A DNA stretch of 64,000 bases from contig NC_053148.1 of NCBI RefSeq assembly GCF_016808335.1, positions 2,668,180-2,732,179 of the forward strand. The letters are read 5' to 3'. This document shows positions 10,529 through 20,838 of the stretch, piece after piece. Origin of the DNA: Panicum virgatum. Taxonomy: Eukaryota; Streptophyta; Magnoliopsida; Poales; Poaceae. The notes beneath the pieces were generated by a model. That model did not search any database. It was not told where the DNA came from and worked only from the letters and a program-made list of their open reading frames with translations. How positions within the stretch are numbered: position 1 is the first letter of the stretch; each line of letters opens with the position of its first letter. The position numbers and the translations under genes were made by a program.

Positions 10529-11947
10529 TGTAAGGATCACCGGGGTGTCCGACCCTAGAGGGGGAGGGGGTGAATAGGGTCGCTAATTGCTTTTTAACCT
10601 AGGGCTCAAACTACTTGCATAAGATAAACCTAACACGTCCTATACATGCTAGTTATGACTAAGGTTTATCTTTGCTCCTCTCTACTTACCCCAAAATACT
10701 TGCTACATATAGCCAGTCCTAAACAAACTAACTAGGAAAGTAAAGGCACGCAAGATAAAGTAAATGCGGAAACGTAATATGGTAAGTAAAGAGTTAAGTG
10801 CAAGAGGGATGCAAACTCCCGAGTAGACACGGTCATGTAACGTGGTTCAGCACAAACACTTACGTCCACGGGACACCGAGGCTCTTCCGATCACCGTTTT
10901 GCACTACACCACCAAGGCGATGCCGGCAAGCAAAGTCAAGTGCCCACAAGACACTGAGTCTCGTGCACTGCCACCGTCTCTCTCGGTCACCCAGCCGAAA
11001 TCCACTACGGAGCTTCTCCACCAAGGAGGGGGTCTCCTCTTCCCCCGCACAAAGTGTCGTTGCCGCTCCATACCAAGTCGGAGGGTCACACGACGGATCA
11101 CAAGGATTGCTTGCCGCAGCAAGACTTCTCTCAATGGAGCTCTCGCAAGAACTAGTCCCTATTACAAGCACTAAGCACTCTCACAAGTGTGCTTAAGCCT
11201 ATATGATGTACAATGAAGCTTTAAGGTGGTTGGAGATGATCTTTGGCTCTTGTATACTTCCTTGGTCTCCAGCACTCTCAAATGAGCCGTGGGGTGGTAT
11301 ATATATAGCCCACACACCCCAAACTAGCCGTTGGAAAAAGGCTGACAAAAAACGCTATCACCGGTTAAACCGATGCTCCCGTTTTTGTCATCACCGGTTT
11401 AACCGGTGAGTGCATTTTCCAACTAGCCGTTATGCTTCAACGGCTACCTCAATCGACCGACGTAATCAACCGATGTAGCGTCGGTTTAACCGGTGAGTGT
11501 AGTTGCTGAAAAACTAACTCTTTGGACAACTGCACCGACGTTCACCAATATCTAGCGTCGGTTCATCCGGTGTTTAGATTTTGCCAAAGCTGCTGAGTTC
11601 ATTGCACCGACGTAGTCAACTTTCCTGGCGTCGGTTCAACCGGTGTTATCAAAACTTCCAGACGTGCTCCAAGTCAATGCACTGATGTATGTAATTTTCT
11701 TAGCGTCGGTTCAACCGGTGATACTAAAATATCTTTGTCTTGATTGTTTTGACTTGGTTTCTTCACGGTCTCTTCAATCTTCGAATCCTTTGGGCCTAGC
11801 TACGCCTATCTTTTCTCTGTCATCACTTGAACCTAAAAGCCTGAGAATGGTCATCTTAACAATCATATTAGTCCAAGTATTGTGTTGTTTATATCAATCA
11901 CCAAAACATTATATTGAAATATGGCATGAGAGGCCATTTTCGCTACA
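10529..11947. mobile_element. Solo LTR (1,419 bp) with 5-bp TSD ccagc
   Basis: Starts tgtaaggatc and ends ttcgctaca (TG...CA with tgta/taca inverted ends). The 5-bp word ccagc lies directly before (10524-10528) and after (11948-11952). No internal retroelement coding or second LTR is present, so it is a solo LTR left by LTR-LTR recombination. The LTR contains a periodic repeat at about 11360-11720. Confidence 0.85.
11360..11725. repeat. About 75-bp periodic repeat with cgtcggttcaaccggtg motif
   Basis: The motif gcgtcggttyaaccggtg or close variants occurs at 11478, 11555, 11628 and 11703 (spacings 77, 73, 75), with related caccggtttaaccggtg forms at about 11361 and 11392. In most units a caccgacg word precedes cgtcggt, so each unit could fold into a hairpin. 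It lies inside the solo LTR. Confidence 0.75.
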
Positions 11948-12139
11948 CCAGCGGCGCAAGCCCGCGGCGGAGCTGCAGCCCGCTTGCCAGCAGCGCTTGC
12001 CCACGGTAAAGCTCCAGCTAGCCCGGTAGAGCAGCGGGAGGCGCGCGGGGGGAGGGGAGTCGGCCGGTGCAGGGTGAGAGGAGAGGGATATGAGAGAAGA
12101 GAGAGAGGGAGAGGACAGAAGAAAGAGAGAGAAGAGAGG

Positions 12140-12401
12140 TGTAACGACCCGGCCCGGATAACGGCTAAGATCTACTCTACACTTTGAGTAAATCACACCT
12201 GCTAAATAACTCTCTTGCGCTTTCGTCCTCGCTTCGTGCAAAAGGTTCGAACCAGAGTTACTAGCTTCCCAAGGACCGGCTATTTAAGCTGGTTCGGCTC
12301 CCTCTCTGCTTCTAGTTTGGGACTAAGGAGCTGAGCCGCGGTGCTACAGTAGCTCGCGCTACAGTAACCCACGCGGCCCAGTCGGCCCGTGGGCCGTGAC
12401 A
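12140..12401. mobile_element. Solo LTR (262 bp) with 5-bp TSD agagg
   Basis: Begins tgtaacgacccggcccg and ends gggccgtgaca, with agagg on both sides (12135-12139 and 12402-12406). A tgtaacgaccc start is common in grass LTR elements. No internal region remains. Confidence 0.85.
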
Positions 12402-12517
12402 AGAGGAGGGCTAACAGGCAGGCCTCATCACTTTATGGCATCCATGTCAGCAAAACCACAACCAAAACCGTCTGATGTCAAATATGAATGGTTTGAAGAG
12501 TTAGGTGGCAAAAAATT

Positions 12518-14575
12518 GAGTAAAGTCTATTTTTGACCATCCAACTATCGACTGAGTCCGGATTTGGCAATGCAACTCTAAAACCGGACATCCGCAGCCA
12601 TCAAACTCTTGAAACCGTTCATGTTTGACCATCGAGCTGTTTTGCTGGGTAGTTTTGCTGAGTTGGACGCCACGTGGCGGTGGGACCCACCTGTCAGTCC
12701 TCCTCTCTCCTCTTTCTCTCCCCCTCTACCTCTCCTCTCTCCTGTCCCCGTCGGCACGCGCGCCCTCCACGGCGACGGAGGCGCCTTCCCTCCCTTCCCC
12801 TTCCCCTGCTCCCCTCCACGGCGACGGAGGCCCCTTCCCCTCCTTCCCTCCCGCGGCGGTGCAGGGCGGAGCGGTGGCCGCCGGCCTCCCCTGCTCCCTC
12901 CGCGCCGGGCCGGCGGGCGAGGAGCTGCGGCGGCTTCCCCTGCACCAGGCCGAGGAGCTACGGCGGCTGGCGCGGCGAGGCTCCCTGGGCCCCTCCCCTC
13001 CCGCACCCCTCCGCCACGAGCTCCGGTGGCCTGCACGAGGCGGAGCCGGCGCGCGGCGGGATCGGCCAGGCATCCCGCGCGCGGGCGGACGGCGCGGCTC
13101 GGAGCCTCGCGCGGGTGGCGGCGACACCTTCATGCTCCAGCCGCCGCGGGAGGAAGGAGCTGCCGCGGAGCGCGCGCGGCCGGAGCAGGGGGCGGAGCGC
13201 CGGCGAGCAGGGCAGGGTGGGCGTGGCGGACGCGCCCTTGAGGCCGGCAAGCGTGCGGCGAACGCGCGCGGCATGGCGAGCAGGGCGGGGTGCGCGCGGC
13301 GGCCGCGGCCGCGACCCCTGCTCCCCATCCTCCTCTGGCGCCGGGCACCGCGGAGGCCAGCCCACGAAGGCGAGCAGGGCGGCGGCCCTCAAGCTCCGGA
13401 GCCGGCCGGATCCGGGAGCACCTCCTCCTCCTCCCTCCCATGGCGGATCGGGGCCGGACGGCGGCAAACGGGCCAGGGCACGCGCGGGCCTCCGGCGACG
13501 GCGGTGGCCCTGGCCGGCTCCCTCGACACTGTGGCGTCGGTCGGCGAGGCGAGCAAGGGCCGCCGGCGGCCGCGCCGTCTCCCGCCCTTGCTCCCTCCTC
13601 CTTCCTCTCCCTCTCTCCGGCTCCTCCTCCGCCGCCGCCTCAGGTCCTCTGCTCTCCGCGGGAGGAAGGAGCTGCCGCGGAGCGCGCGCGGCCGGAGCAG
13701 GGGGCGGAGCGCCGGCGAGCAGGGCAGGGTGGGCGTGGCGGACGCGCCCTTGAGGCCGGCAAGCGTGCGGCGAACGCGCGCGGCATGGCGAGCAGGGCGG
13801 GGTGCGCGCGGCGGCCGCGGCCGCGACCCCTGCTCCCCATCCTCCTCTGGCGCCGGGCACCGCGGAGGCCAGCCCACGAAGGCGAGCAGGGCGGCGGCCC
13901 TCAAGCTCCGGAGCCGGCCGGATCCGGGAGCACCTCCTCCTCCTCCCTCCCATGGCGGATCGGGGCCGGACGGCGGCAAACGGGCCAGGGCACGCGCGGG
14001 CCTCCGGCGACGGCGGTGGCCCTGGCCGGCTCCCTCGACACTGTGGCGTCGGTCGGCGAGGCGAGCAAGGGCCGCCGGCGGCCGCGCCGTCTCCCGCCCT
14101 TGCTCCCTCCTCCTTCCTCTCCCTCTCTCCGGCTCCTCCTCCGCCGCCGCCTCAGGTCCTCTGCTTGTCTCGGCTCCGGTGTGCCCCGCCCCTCTCGCGC
14201 GCTTGCCGGCCTGGGCGGCGGAGCTCGAGCTCATGCGCGCGTGCCGACGGGGATGGCGGAGCTCCGGCCGCCTACCTGGATGGCGGAGCTCCGGCCGCCT
14301 ACCTGGCCGACGGGGATGGCGGAGCTCAGGCGCGCGTGCCGACGGGGACAGGAGAGAGGAGAGGGAGAGGGAGAGAGAAAGAGGAGAGAGGAGGACTGAC
14401 AGGTGGGTCCCACCGTCACGTGGCGTCCAACTCAGCAAAACTACCCAGCAAAACAGCTTGATGGCCAAACATGAACGGTTTTAAGAGTTGGATGGCTGCG
14501 GATGTCCGGTTTTAGAGTTGCATTGCCAAATCCGGACTCAGTCGATAGTTGGATGGTCAAAAATAGACTTTACTC
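12518..14575. mobile_element. Pack-MULE-like nonautonomous Mutator element, 9-bp TSD
   Basis: The about 200-bp terminal inverted repeats (left 12518-12720, right 14372-14575) begin gagtaaagtctatttttg and differ at only about six positions. The 9-bp word caaaaaatt flanks both ends (12509-12517 and 14576-14584), the TSD length of MULEs. The interior is extremely GC-rich and pyrimidine/purine-skewed near the arms, lacks a transposase, and contains long Arg/Pro/Gly/Ala ORFs in many frames. This is the structure of Pack-MULEs, which carry captured gene pieces; the donor genes are not identifiable by eye. Confidence 0.85.
13144..14165. repeat. Perfect-looking tandem duplication of about 510 bp inside the Pack-MULE
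   Basis: Copy 1 starts at 13144 and copy 2 at 13656 with ccgcgggaggaagg; they stay in register for about 510 bp up to ctcaggtcctctgct (about 13653 and 14165). I saw no differences between the copies. Confidence 0.85.
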
Positions 14576-14707
14576 CAAAAAATTCCTGGTTTTGCGATTT
14601 GATGGCCAAAACCAAACTGAGACGATAGTTGGATGGCAAAAAATGGACTTATGTTGCTTTGTTTGAATTAAATTTGCTGTCTTTTCAATTGTTTAAATTA
14701 GTTGCAG

Positions 14708-15864
14708 GATACATACAAAGTTTAGTCCTGACCAGATATTGCACTCCTTCGTGCGCACAAGGAAGAACATACTGACAGTGATTACTTACAAAAAGAATAC
14801 TGGTCGTATGCGCTTAAGTTCTGGGTTTGTGCTCAAGAGGGATAAGCGTAAGGACATAGTGCTTACTTGCCAGCACGTGGTGTCCAGCTTCCGGAAGGGT
14901 GATAGGCTATGCGTTCGAAGGAGGCTTAGAGCAAGTATTATGAGGCCAGATCAGCTGGCGAATGGGCAGAACACATCAGCACAATCTGATGTGGGAGAGA
15001 GAGAAACAGGAGAGAGAAGGAAAACGGGCGACTGGTGAGTTGCCGGCGCAACACAGGCGGGATGTGCTTTGGAGTAGCGCTGCTGGTTCCCATTGGTTGC
15101 ATGTTGCTATCTCAGCTGCTCCAAACATTAAATGATGATCCAGCTAACCCCCGCTACTCTGACACCAGATGACCTGGCGTGCGAGACGCCCGCGAGCGGG
15201 CGCATCCATAACTCTTGCTCTTACCGTTGGAGTTGAAGAACTCTCAGCGAAGATACTTTACACATGCTGACGTTCTGACGTAGCTGTTCTGGAGGTTCGC
15301 CAGGTAAGTGAGAAAGTTGATTCGATGAAGTTTGCAACACTAAACCAGGTGAGAATTTTGCAATTTACAGCATTTTGCATTCTGATTGGGCTCGTCTTGA
15401 AGATATTGACGCTCCGCCACAGCAGGTAAGTGTCGGCGACAGCTGTATTTCAATGGGCTATATAAATCCGGATGACCTGGAAGATGTCTTTAAGCTATGC
15501 TTCGTATGAACCGCTGGTATCTCTCTAGGAATCGTTAAGTAAGTAATCGGCTAGCAGTTAGTACAATTGAATGAAGCTCCTGTTAATTGGTGACATTTAT
15601 TTTTCCATTTTTTCTTTATATTAATAAAGGGTGGTAAGAGATTGGATCCCCCAAATAGTCACCGCGAACATCAAAACTGTTCGCACCGATATTGTGATTT
15701 GCCAAGTAATGTCCGACGGTCCGGTGATCTCACGAATGAGGGTCATCGGTGTGATCTCTACTGGCGGACCTGGTGGCACGAATGTTGTCCCGGTGGAGAC
15801 CATTTGTGATGTGCTCAAGAAGTTCATCTACACCAAATTTACCGCGGCCTCCTCATGCAGTTAA
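14708..15864 (+). pseudogene. Decayed trypsin-like (Deg/HtrA-type) serine protease
   Basis: After a splice-acceptor-like gttgcag, one frame reads through SSGFVLKRDKRKDIVLTCQHVV, in which TCQH resembles the His motif of trypsin-fold proteases. The frame then runs into a MITE (14929-15220), resumes as TVGVEELSAKIL and is shifted soon after. A last segment (15631-15864) carries SDGPVISRMRVIGVISTGGPGG and VPVETICDVLKKF before a TAA stop, resembling the region around the catalytic Ser and the C-terminal strand, but the expected GNSGGP-like serine motif is SDGP. Exon ends with gtaagt donors are visible near 15303 and 15426. Disruptions, the inserted MITE and the lost catalytic motif point to a pseudogene. 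The family call rests on weak motif similarity. Confidence 0.5.
14929..15220. mobile_element. Tourist-like (PIF/Harbinger) MITE, 292 bp, TSD tta
   Basis: Terminal inverted repeats gagcaagtattatg (left) and cataactcttgctc (right), flanked by tta at 14926-14928 and 15221-15223. It interrupts the reading frame of the protease-like pseudogene. Confidence 0.8.
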
Positions 15865-15883
15865 GATAACAATCCACGACTAC

Positions 15884-16040
15884 CAGGGGACGCACGGGCC
15901 TGCCCCCCTAATCCTCCCTTAGCACCACTAATACCCCTAATATTCTCTAATGAAATAGTACTAATTATCAAGATTAGTCTATATTAGCCCCCCTCAAAGC
16001 TGTTTGCCCTCCCCCCAATCCAATTCTGGCTACGCCCCTG
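15884..16040. mobile_element. Small nonautonomous hAT-like element, 8-bp TSD
   Basis: Flanked by the 8-bp word acgactac (15876-15883 and 16041-16048). Ends are caggggacgc and, on the right, tacgcccctg, an imperfect inverted repeat of the CAGGGG type seen in hAT elements. It sits 20 bp after the stop codon of the protease-like fragment. Confidence 0.7.
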
Positions 16041-16123
16041 ACGACTACCGAGCCTTTTCATTAAAAAACGAGTACTAAGCCTGCACGTTTCTAAAGATAA
16101 GAAAAGATGTTTAAACCTAAATG

Positions 16124-16352
16124 TATCATTTTGTTTGTTATGTACATTTTCAGGTGACAACGGTGCAGTAAGTGCTACCCTACCTCCCCTAACGTGGAAC
16201 CGCTAGTGTTCGTGTGCTTCACCTCTTCGTGCAGGCAAGATCACGATACTGAATATATCGTTTTATTTGTTATGTAGAACAACAGTGTAGGGAGTGCTAC
16301 CCTTCCCCCTTGACGTGAAACAACTAATGTTGGAGTGCTTCACCAAATCGGC
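16124..16352. repeat. Diverged tandem duplication of about 105 bp
   Basis: Segments at about 16124-16232 and 16253-16352 share the order ttatgta, acaacrgtg, gtgctaccct, cctaacgtg / cttgacgtg, and tgcttcacc. They are noncoding. From here to 16817 no gene is seen. Confidence 0.55.
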
Positions 16353-16817
16353 TACCTTTTGAGCTCCATTATTTACTTATTTTTATTATGTTCAATTGGT
16401 CGGATTCTAGAATGGCTGCCAGCCACGCTTGCAGACACATGTGTGACCAAGCGCTAGAACACAACAAACTAGCTGCTATTGGTTTCGATGGATTGCGTCA
16501 CTCGAGCTGTCTTGTTCATTTGGCATTGGGTTGACTGATTGCTTAGTTTATATAGAAGCGTACAATTTTCATATACTTTGGAAGTTGTGAGAATTCATAG
16601 AACGTCTTTTGAGCTTTCTAACTCTGTTCTCTCTTTACATGTGTATCTCAATATATGTTGTGCTCACTCCGAGGTTTCAGCCATGAGCAAGTCATTGATC
16701 AGTTGGCTTTTATAGGTATTTAAGAACCCATCACATTGTAGCTCTCCTAATAAAAGGATAAAAAATATTTAGTTTTCTCATATAACCGCAATCAAACATG
16801 TGCACTATCTCATTTCA

Positions 16818-17080
16818 CGTAGTAATAAAAATATCTTTTGTGTATAAAATCTTTCAACTAGAAACATCTATAAAAGTAATAATTTTTAAATATGTTGTAG
16901 TAATGAAAATATCTTTTAAATATGTTGTAGTAATGAAAATATCTTTTGTGTATAAAATCTTTTAACTAGAAACATCTATAAAAGCAATAATGTTTAAATA
17001 TGTTGTATTAATGAAAATATCTTTTGTGTACAAAATCTTCTATCTAGAAACATCTATGAACGTAACAATTTTTAAATATG
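16818..17080. repeat. About 78-bp AT-rich tandem repeat, three full units and one truncated
   Basis: Units carry aatatcttttgtgtataaaa, aactagaaacatctat and tttaaatatgtt in the same order; a 30-bp partial unit lies between the first and second full ones. It is noncoding. Confidence 0.75.
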
Positions 17081-17316
17081 TTATCTTGTGAACCCTTTTG
17101 ATTTAAATAACATTTTAGGACTTTTTTGTAGGGTAAAGATTTTTGAGAAAATTTTCTCAATGCCATTGGAAATTATACCCCTCTCTTGTATGCCATTGAA
17201 AAAATCGAATTCCCTTACCATTGTTTTAAATTTTCAATCCGTTTTGTACAACCGTCCCATTGTGCCACTCTGACATCATAGCCCCCCAGCCAGGGCGATT
17301 CCATCGGAAACTCTTC

Positions 17317-17581
17317 TACTCTTTTGTTTGAAATTGTAGGTCATTTCAATTTTCTTAGGGAGTCAAACTATTTTTATGTTTGACAAAAGTTATAGAAAAG
17401 ATTACAAATATTTATAGCACCAAATAGATATACTATAAAAATATATTTAATGAAGAATATAATGATACTTATTTGATATTATAAATGTTAGTACTTTATT
17501 GTATAAATTTGGTCAAACTTGAAATATTTTAACTCTTCAAGAAAATTATAATGATTTACAATTTGGAACAAACGGAGTACT
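17317..17581. mobile_element. Degenerate Stowaway/Mariner-like MITE
   Basis: The left arm with aaattgtaggtcattt and the right arm with gatttacaatttggaaca and acggagtac are inverted relatives of the grass Stowaway ends (CTCCCTCCGT type). The middle is AT-rich. The target site is not clear. Confidence 0.55.
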
Positions 17582-17639
17582 TAGGAGTCGATACCCAAAT
17601 CGATTCCCCGTCCCTAACCAAATACACAAAGAGAGGGAG

Positions 17640-18044
17640 AGAGGCGTGGGGTGGCAGATTGCGCACGCGGGAGGAGCTTTACTGAGGCGAGCCGCTGCCG
17701 AAGCTCTCCATGGGCAAACGCGCACCTGGCGGAGAACGTGTCGAACCGCTACATGCGCGAGTTGGGGCCTCGCCGACTGCCCGACTGTACAGGTTGCACA
17801 CCACTACACCAGGCCACCAGGAGACGCCCGGCACGGCCTGTTCCTGCAATCTGGGACAGCCGTCGATGTCATCTTCTACTCCTCAGCCTGCAACCGGAAG
17901 CTCGTCGACGCGTGGAAATTTCAGAGGAACGGCGCGCCGCCTGCTTGAGCTGACCTCGTGCACCCTCTGTCGGACGTCACGGCGAGCCGGCGCCGCCACC
18001 TGTAGGCCTCACGGCTTGGCCTCGAGGTATAGCTAAGCCCTTCC
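17640..18044. other. GC-rich island with small ORFs, function unknown
   Basis: A GC-rich block with overlapping ORFs of about 100 codons in all three plus frames. None resembles a family I recognise and none is favoured by a good start context. It may be a captured or truncated gene piece. Confidence 0.3.
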
Positions 18045-18385
18045 CACCCTATAAATTCTGTAAACACAAAAAAATGTCACATCAAATATTTCGATACATA
18101 TATAGAGTATTAAATAAAGTCTATTTACAAAACTTTTTGCATGGATGGGCTGTAAATCGCGAGACGAATCTAATGAGCCTACTTAATCCATGATTTGCAA
18201 CAGTGATGCTACAGTAACCATCTGCTAATTATTAATTAATTCTGAATTAATTAGCATCATTAGATTCGTCTCGCGATTTACAACCCATTTGTGCAAAAAA
18301 TTTTATAAATAGACTTCATTTAGTACTTCAAATTAGTAAGATTCCAACACAAAAATTTTTTGTTGGAACTAAACACGAATTTCGC
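18045..18385. mobile_element. Tourist-like grass MITE (degenerate left end)
   Basis: Carries the inverted core cgagacgaatctaatgag and attagattcgtctcgcg, a central gctacagta, and a right end with ggaactaaacacg. This core is common to an abundant grass MITE group. Confidence 0.6.
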
Positions 18386-18448
18386 TGGCTACCAACTGCA
18401 AGCGCGCGATGGTGCGGACCCTGCTGGTAGTCAATGCTGCACAGCAAT

Positions 18449-18709
18449 GGCCCGGTTTAGTTCCCAAAATTTTTCATAGTACCCGTCACATCGAATCTTT
18501 CGGCACATGCATGAAGTATTAAATGTAGTTGAAAAAATATCTAATTACACAGTCTAACTGATTAGCACGAGATAAATTTTTTAAGACTAATTAATTCATA
18601 ATTAGACATTATTTATCAAATAACAACGAAACATACTACAGTAATTTTTCATCCAACTAAATATACTACAGTATTTTTTCATCCAACTTTTCGCAAACTA
18701 AACGCGGCC
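18449..18709. mobile_element. Tourist-like grass MITE
   Basis: Ends ggcccggtttagttcc and gcaaactaaacgcggcc are inverted repeats; the interior contains cacatcgaatcttt, catgcatgaagtattaaat and gaaacatactacagta. A 29-bp direct repeat around catactacagta occurs near its right end. Confidence 0.65.
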
Positions 18710-18794
18710 AAACTCAGCCAATAGAAAAAGTCGCAGCGCGTACCACCCGGCTTGAGTGGGCGCGTCGTGTGAGACGCTCGTCTCTTCTATCTTT

Positions 18795-19128
18795 GGCCGT
18801 GTTTGGTTACTGAGAAAAAAATTTTGCGTGTGTTTTTCGAAAAAAGAATCTCATATGCATGGAGTACTAAATGAAGTCTATTTACAAAATCTTTTCAGGG
18901 GCGGGTGTAACTTTTCGAGACGAATCTAACGGCGTTAATTAATTGATGATTTGCTACAGTGATGCTACATTACCATCCTCTAATCACGCGGTCAAAGGCC
19001 TCATTAGATTCGTCTCGCAATTTACACGGGGGTTGTGGAGATGGTTTTATAATTAGACTTCATTTAATACTCTAAATTAGCGGTCAAAAATACTACAGTA
19101 ATTGCATGCAATCTAACCAAACACGGCC
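18795..19128. mobile_element. Tourist-like grass MITE, 334 bp, TSD ttt
   Basis: Perfect outer ends ggccgtgtttggtta and taaccaaacacggcc-type, flanked by ttt on both sides. The interior has tcgagacgaatcta and tagattcgtctcgc. Confidence 0.75.
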
Positions 19129-19309
19129 TTTGTTTCTCTCTTCTCCATGTAGTTTACAGTTTTCTTACCTCCCATCATAATACTTCTAATAGAGCTGGAT
19201 CTCTAGGCGCGCACGGAGCACGACGCCACACCACAGTCGCGCCCCGTGCCTTGCTTTGGCCTGAACATCCACGTGCAGCTAGCCGGTGCGTCCGTGGACA
19301 AGCTGGCAA

Positions 19310-20285
19310 CTAGGCCTGGGCATTCGGTTCTAACCAACCGATTGGTTCGGTTCTTCAGTTTATACCAAAGTTCGGTTCTCAGAAAACAGGGACCGTTCGG
19401 TTCTTTTCAAGAGTGGGAACCGAAGAAATTTGGTTTCGGTTCTTTCGGTTCGGTTCTGGTTATAACAAAAAAAACGAACCATCTCACCACAAGTTCACAA
19501 AATCCAAATAAAAAACTGCATCCCATCCAGCGCTGCCGTTCGCCTCGCCGTTGCTCTCGCCCAAGGCGGAAGGCGCCGCCACCGAGCAACGCATGCACTG
19601 GCCTCCACCGCGCACGCGCTCGCCATGGCCATGGCTCTTGGATGCGCTGCCGCGCCTTCGATTCGGGGCCGTCCCGCCCCGCGGCCGCGCGGCGTGGCCT
19701 GTGGATGCACCGCTGCTGCGGCTCGCCTCCTCGCCTGGCGGGGTCGGCGAGCACCGAGCGCTGCTGGTTACCGGGGGCGGGTGATGGGGTTGGAGGCTGC
19801 GGGGAACGGGGGTGGTCGGGTGGAGGCGGACGGGGTCTGGGGTGGCGGCCGGAGGCTCGCAGGAGGTCGACGGGCGGCGGGAGCTGGGACGCCGGACCCT
19901 GGGCGCGGGCGGGGGCGGGGTCGGGGTAGGGGCGCGCGGGGTGGAGACTGGATGGGGGCAGGCCGACAGGGGCAGCGCCATGGCGAGGTGGGAAGCTTAG
20001 GGAGGGGGCGGCGGGAGTGGGGAGCCAGAGGGCGGCGGGAGTGGGGCTGAAGAGTTGGGTTTAGGGTTAGAATTTTGGATGGGCCGCCGGCCAGTTGGGC
20101 TTCGTGGGTAAATTACATATGGGCTCGGTTCCTCGGTTAACCTAGTCTAGGAACCGAACCAAACTGAAAATTTCGATTCCTGAGAATTGGGAACCGAACG
20201 GAGAACCGAAATTCTCAGTTTCGGTTCTTTCAGTTTTGGTTCTCGGTTAGTTCGGTTCGGTTCTCGGTTAAATTTGCCCAATCCG
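19310..20285. mobile_element. hAT-like nonautonomous element with CGGTT-rich arms and GC-rich core
   Basis: The left end ctaggcctgggca and the right end tgcccaatccg are imperfect inverted repeats, and the flanks gctggcaa (19302-19309) and actggcaa (20286-20293) match at seven of eight positions, the TSD length of hAT elements. Both arms are built from repeated ttcggttc / gaaccgaa words. The core, 19530-20050, is strongly GC-rich with Gly/Arg-type ORFs in several frames and no recognisable domain. Confidence 0.55.
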
Positions 20286-20642
20286 ACTGGCAATGGGGTG
20301 CCGCCGCCACCGAGCATGCGAGGGAGGGTGCATTTAAAGGGGATAAAATTATCTTTACCATACCAATATATATGGCACTCTAACAGCATAATGACGGAAA
20401 TTGTGTATAACAGCGCGTGAATTTAAAATAGTGGCAGTGAAGGAAAATGAAAGAATTTTAGTGACACTCAAGGAATCGCTAAAATTTCTAGTAGCATTGA
20501 AGAAATATGTTCAAGATTTTTACTAGTGTTAGTTTTCATGCTATGTTAAGGTGACAATGAAGCTCCTTCACCCTTGCCGATAAAGGAGTACATCACCGAA
20601 TCCGAAATAAATGCCTTTCTGATTTTCTAATCTAGAGCAATT
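20286..20642. other. Intergenic, nothing recognised
   Basis: AT-rich sequence without a supported coding region; short direct repeats of a gtgacaatgaag / gtgacactcaagg kind are visible. Confidence 0.4.
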
Positions 20643-20838
20643 AAGTCTTATTTAGTTCGCGAAATTTTTTAGGTTTTGGTACTATAGTATTTTCGTTATT
20701 ATTTGACAATTAATATCTAATTATAGATTAATTAGGCTTAAAAGATTCGTCTCGTCATTTACAATTTAACTGTGTAATGAGTTATTTTTTCAACTATATT
20801 TAATACTCCATACATGTATTCGAAGATTCGATATGACG
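20643..20838. mobile_element. Partial Tourist-like MITE
   Basis: Contains cttatttagttcgcgaaa, aaaagattcgtctcgtcat, tttaatactcca and gattcgatatgacgg, the usual landmarks of this MITE group in order, but the right end is lost. Confidence 0.6.

Larger units (their letters stand above)
10308..14653. mobile_element. Old Mutator-like element (MULE) interrupted by three later insertions
   Basis: The left terminal repeat (about 10308-10510) is matched in inverse orientation by sequence at 14585-14653 plus 12402-12508, the two pieces being one arm split by the inner Pack-MULE. Both arms run through the same landmarks: ctaactatcgcctcag / ctgagacgatagttgg, ggttttgaccatcaaa, a cctgtcag motif and then pyrimidine-rich DNA. 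Long terminal inverted repeats of this kind are typical of MULEs. Divergence between arms is clear and I could not find a matching 9-bp target duplication, so the element is old. Its interior holds solo LTRs at 10529-11947 and 12140-12401 and the Pack-MULE at 12518-14575. Confidence 0.65.

Noticed and set aside
11360..11725. Regularly spaced repeat considered as a CRISPR-like array
   Set aside because: Eukaryotic nuclear context, repeats diverge, spacers are related to each other, and the array is inside an LTR.
12238..12262. ggttcgaacc resembling a tRNA T-loop
   Set aside because: It is part of a solo LTR and lacks the other tRNA arms.
12609..14484. Very long ORFs of 200-620 codons in several frames of both strands
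   Set aside because: They lie wholly in the GC-rich Pack-MULE core, overlap in nearly all frames, have Arg/Pro/Gly/Ala composition and cross the terminal repeats; they reflect lack of stop codons in GC-rich DNA.
17646..18036. Three overlapping ORFs of about 100 codons as a real gene
   Set aside because: No preferred frame, no recognisable motif and no exon-intron signals; kept only as an unassigned GC-rich island.
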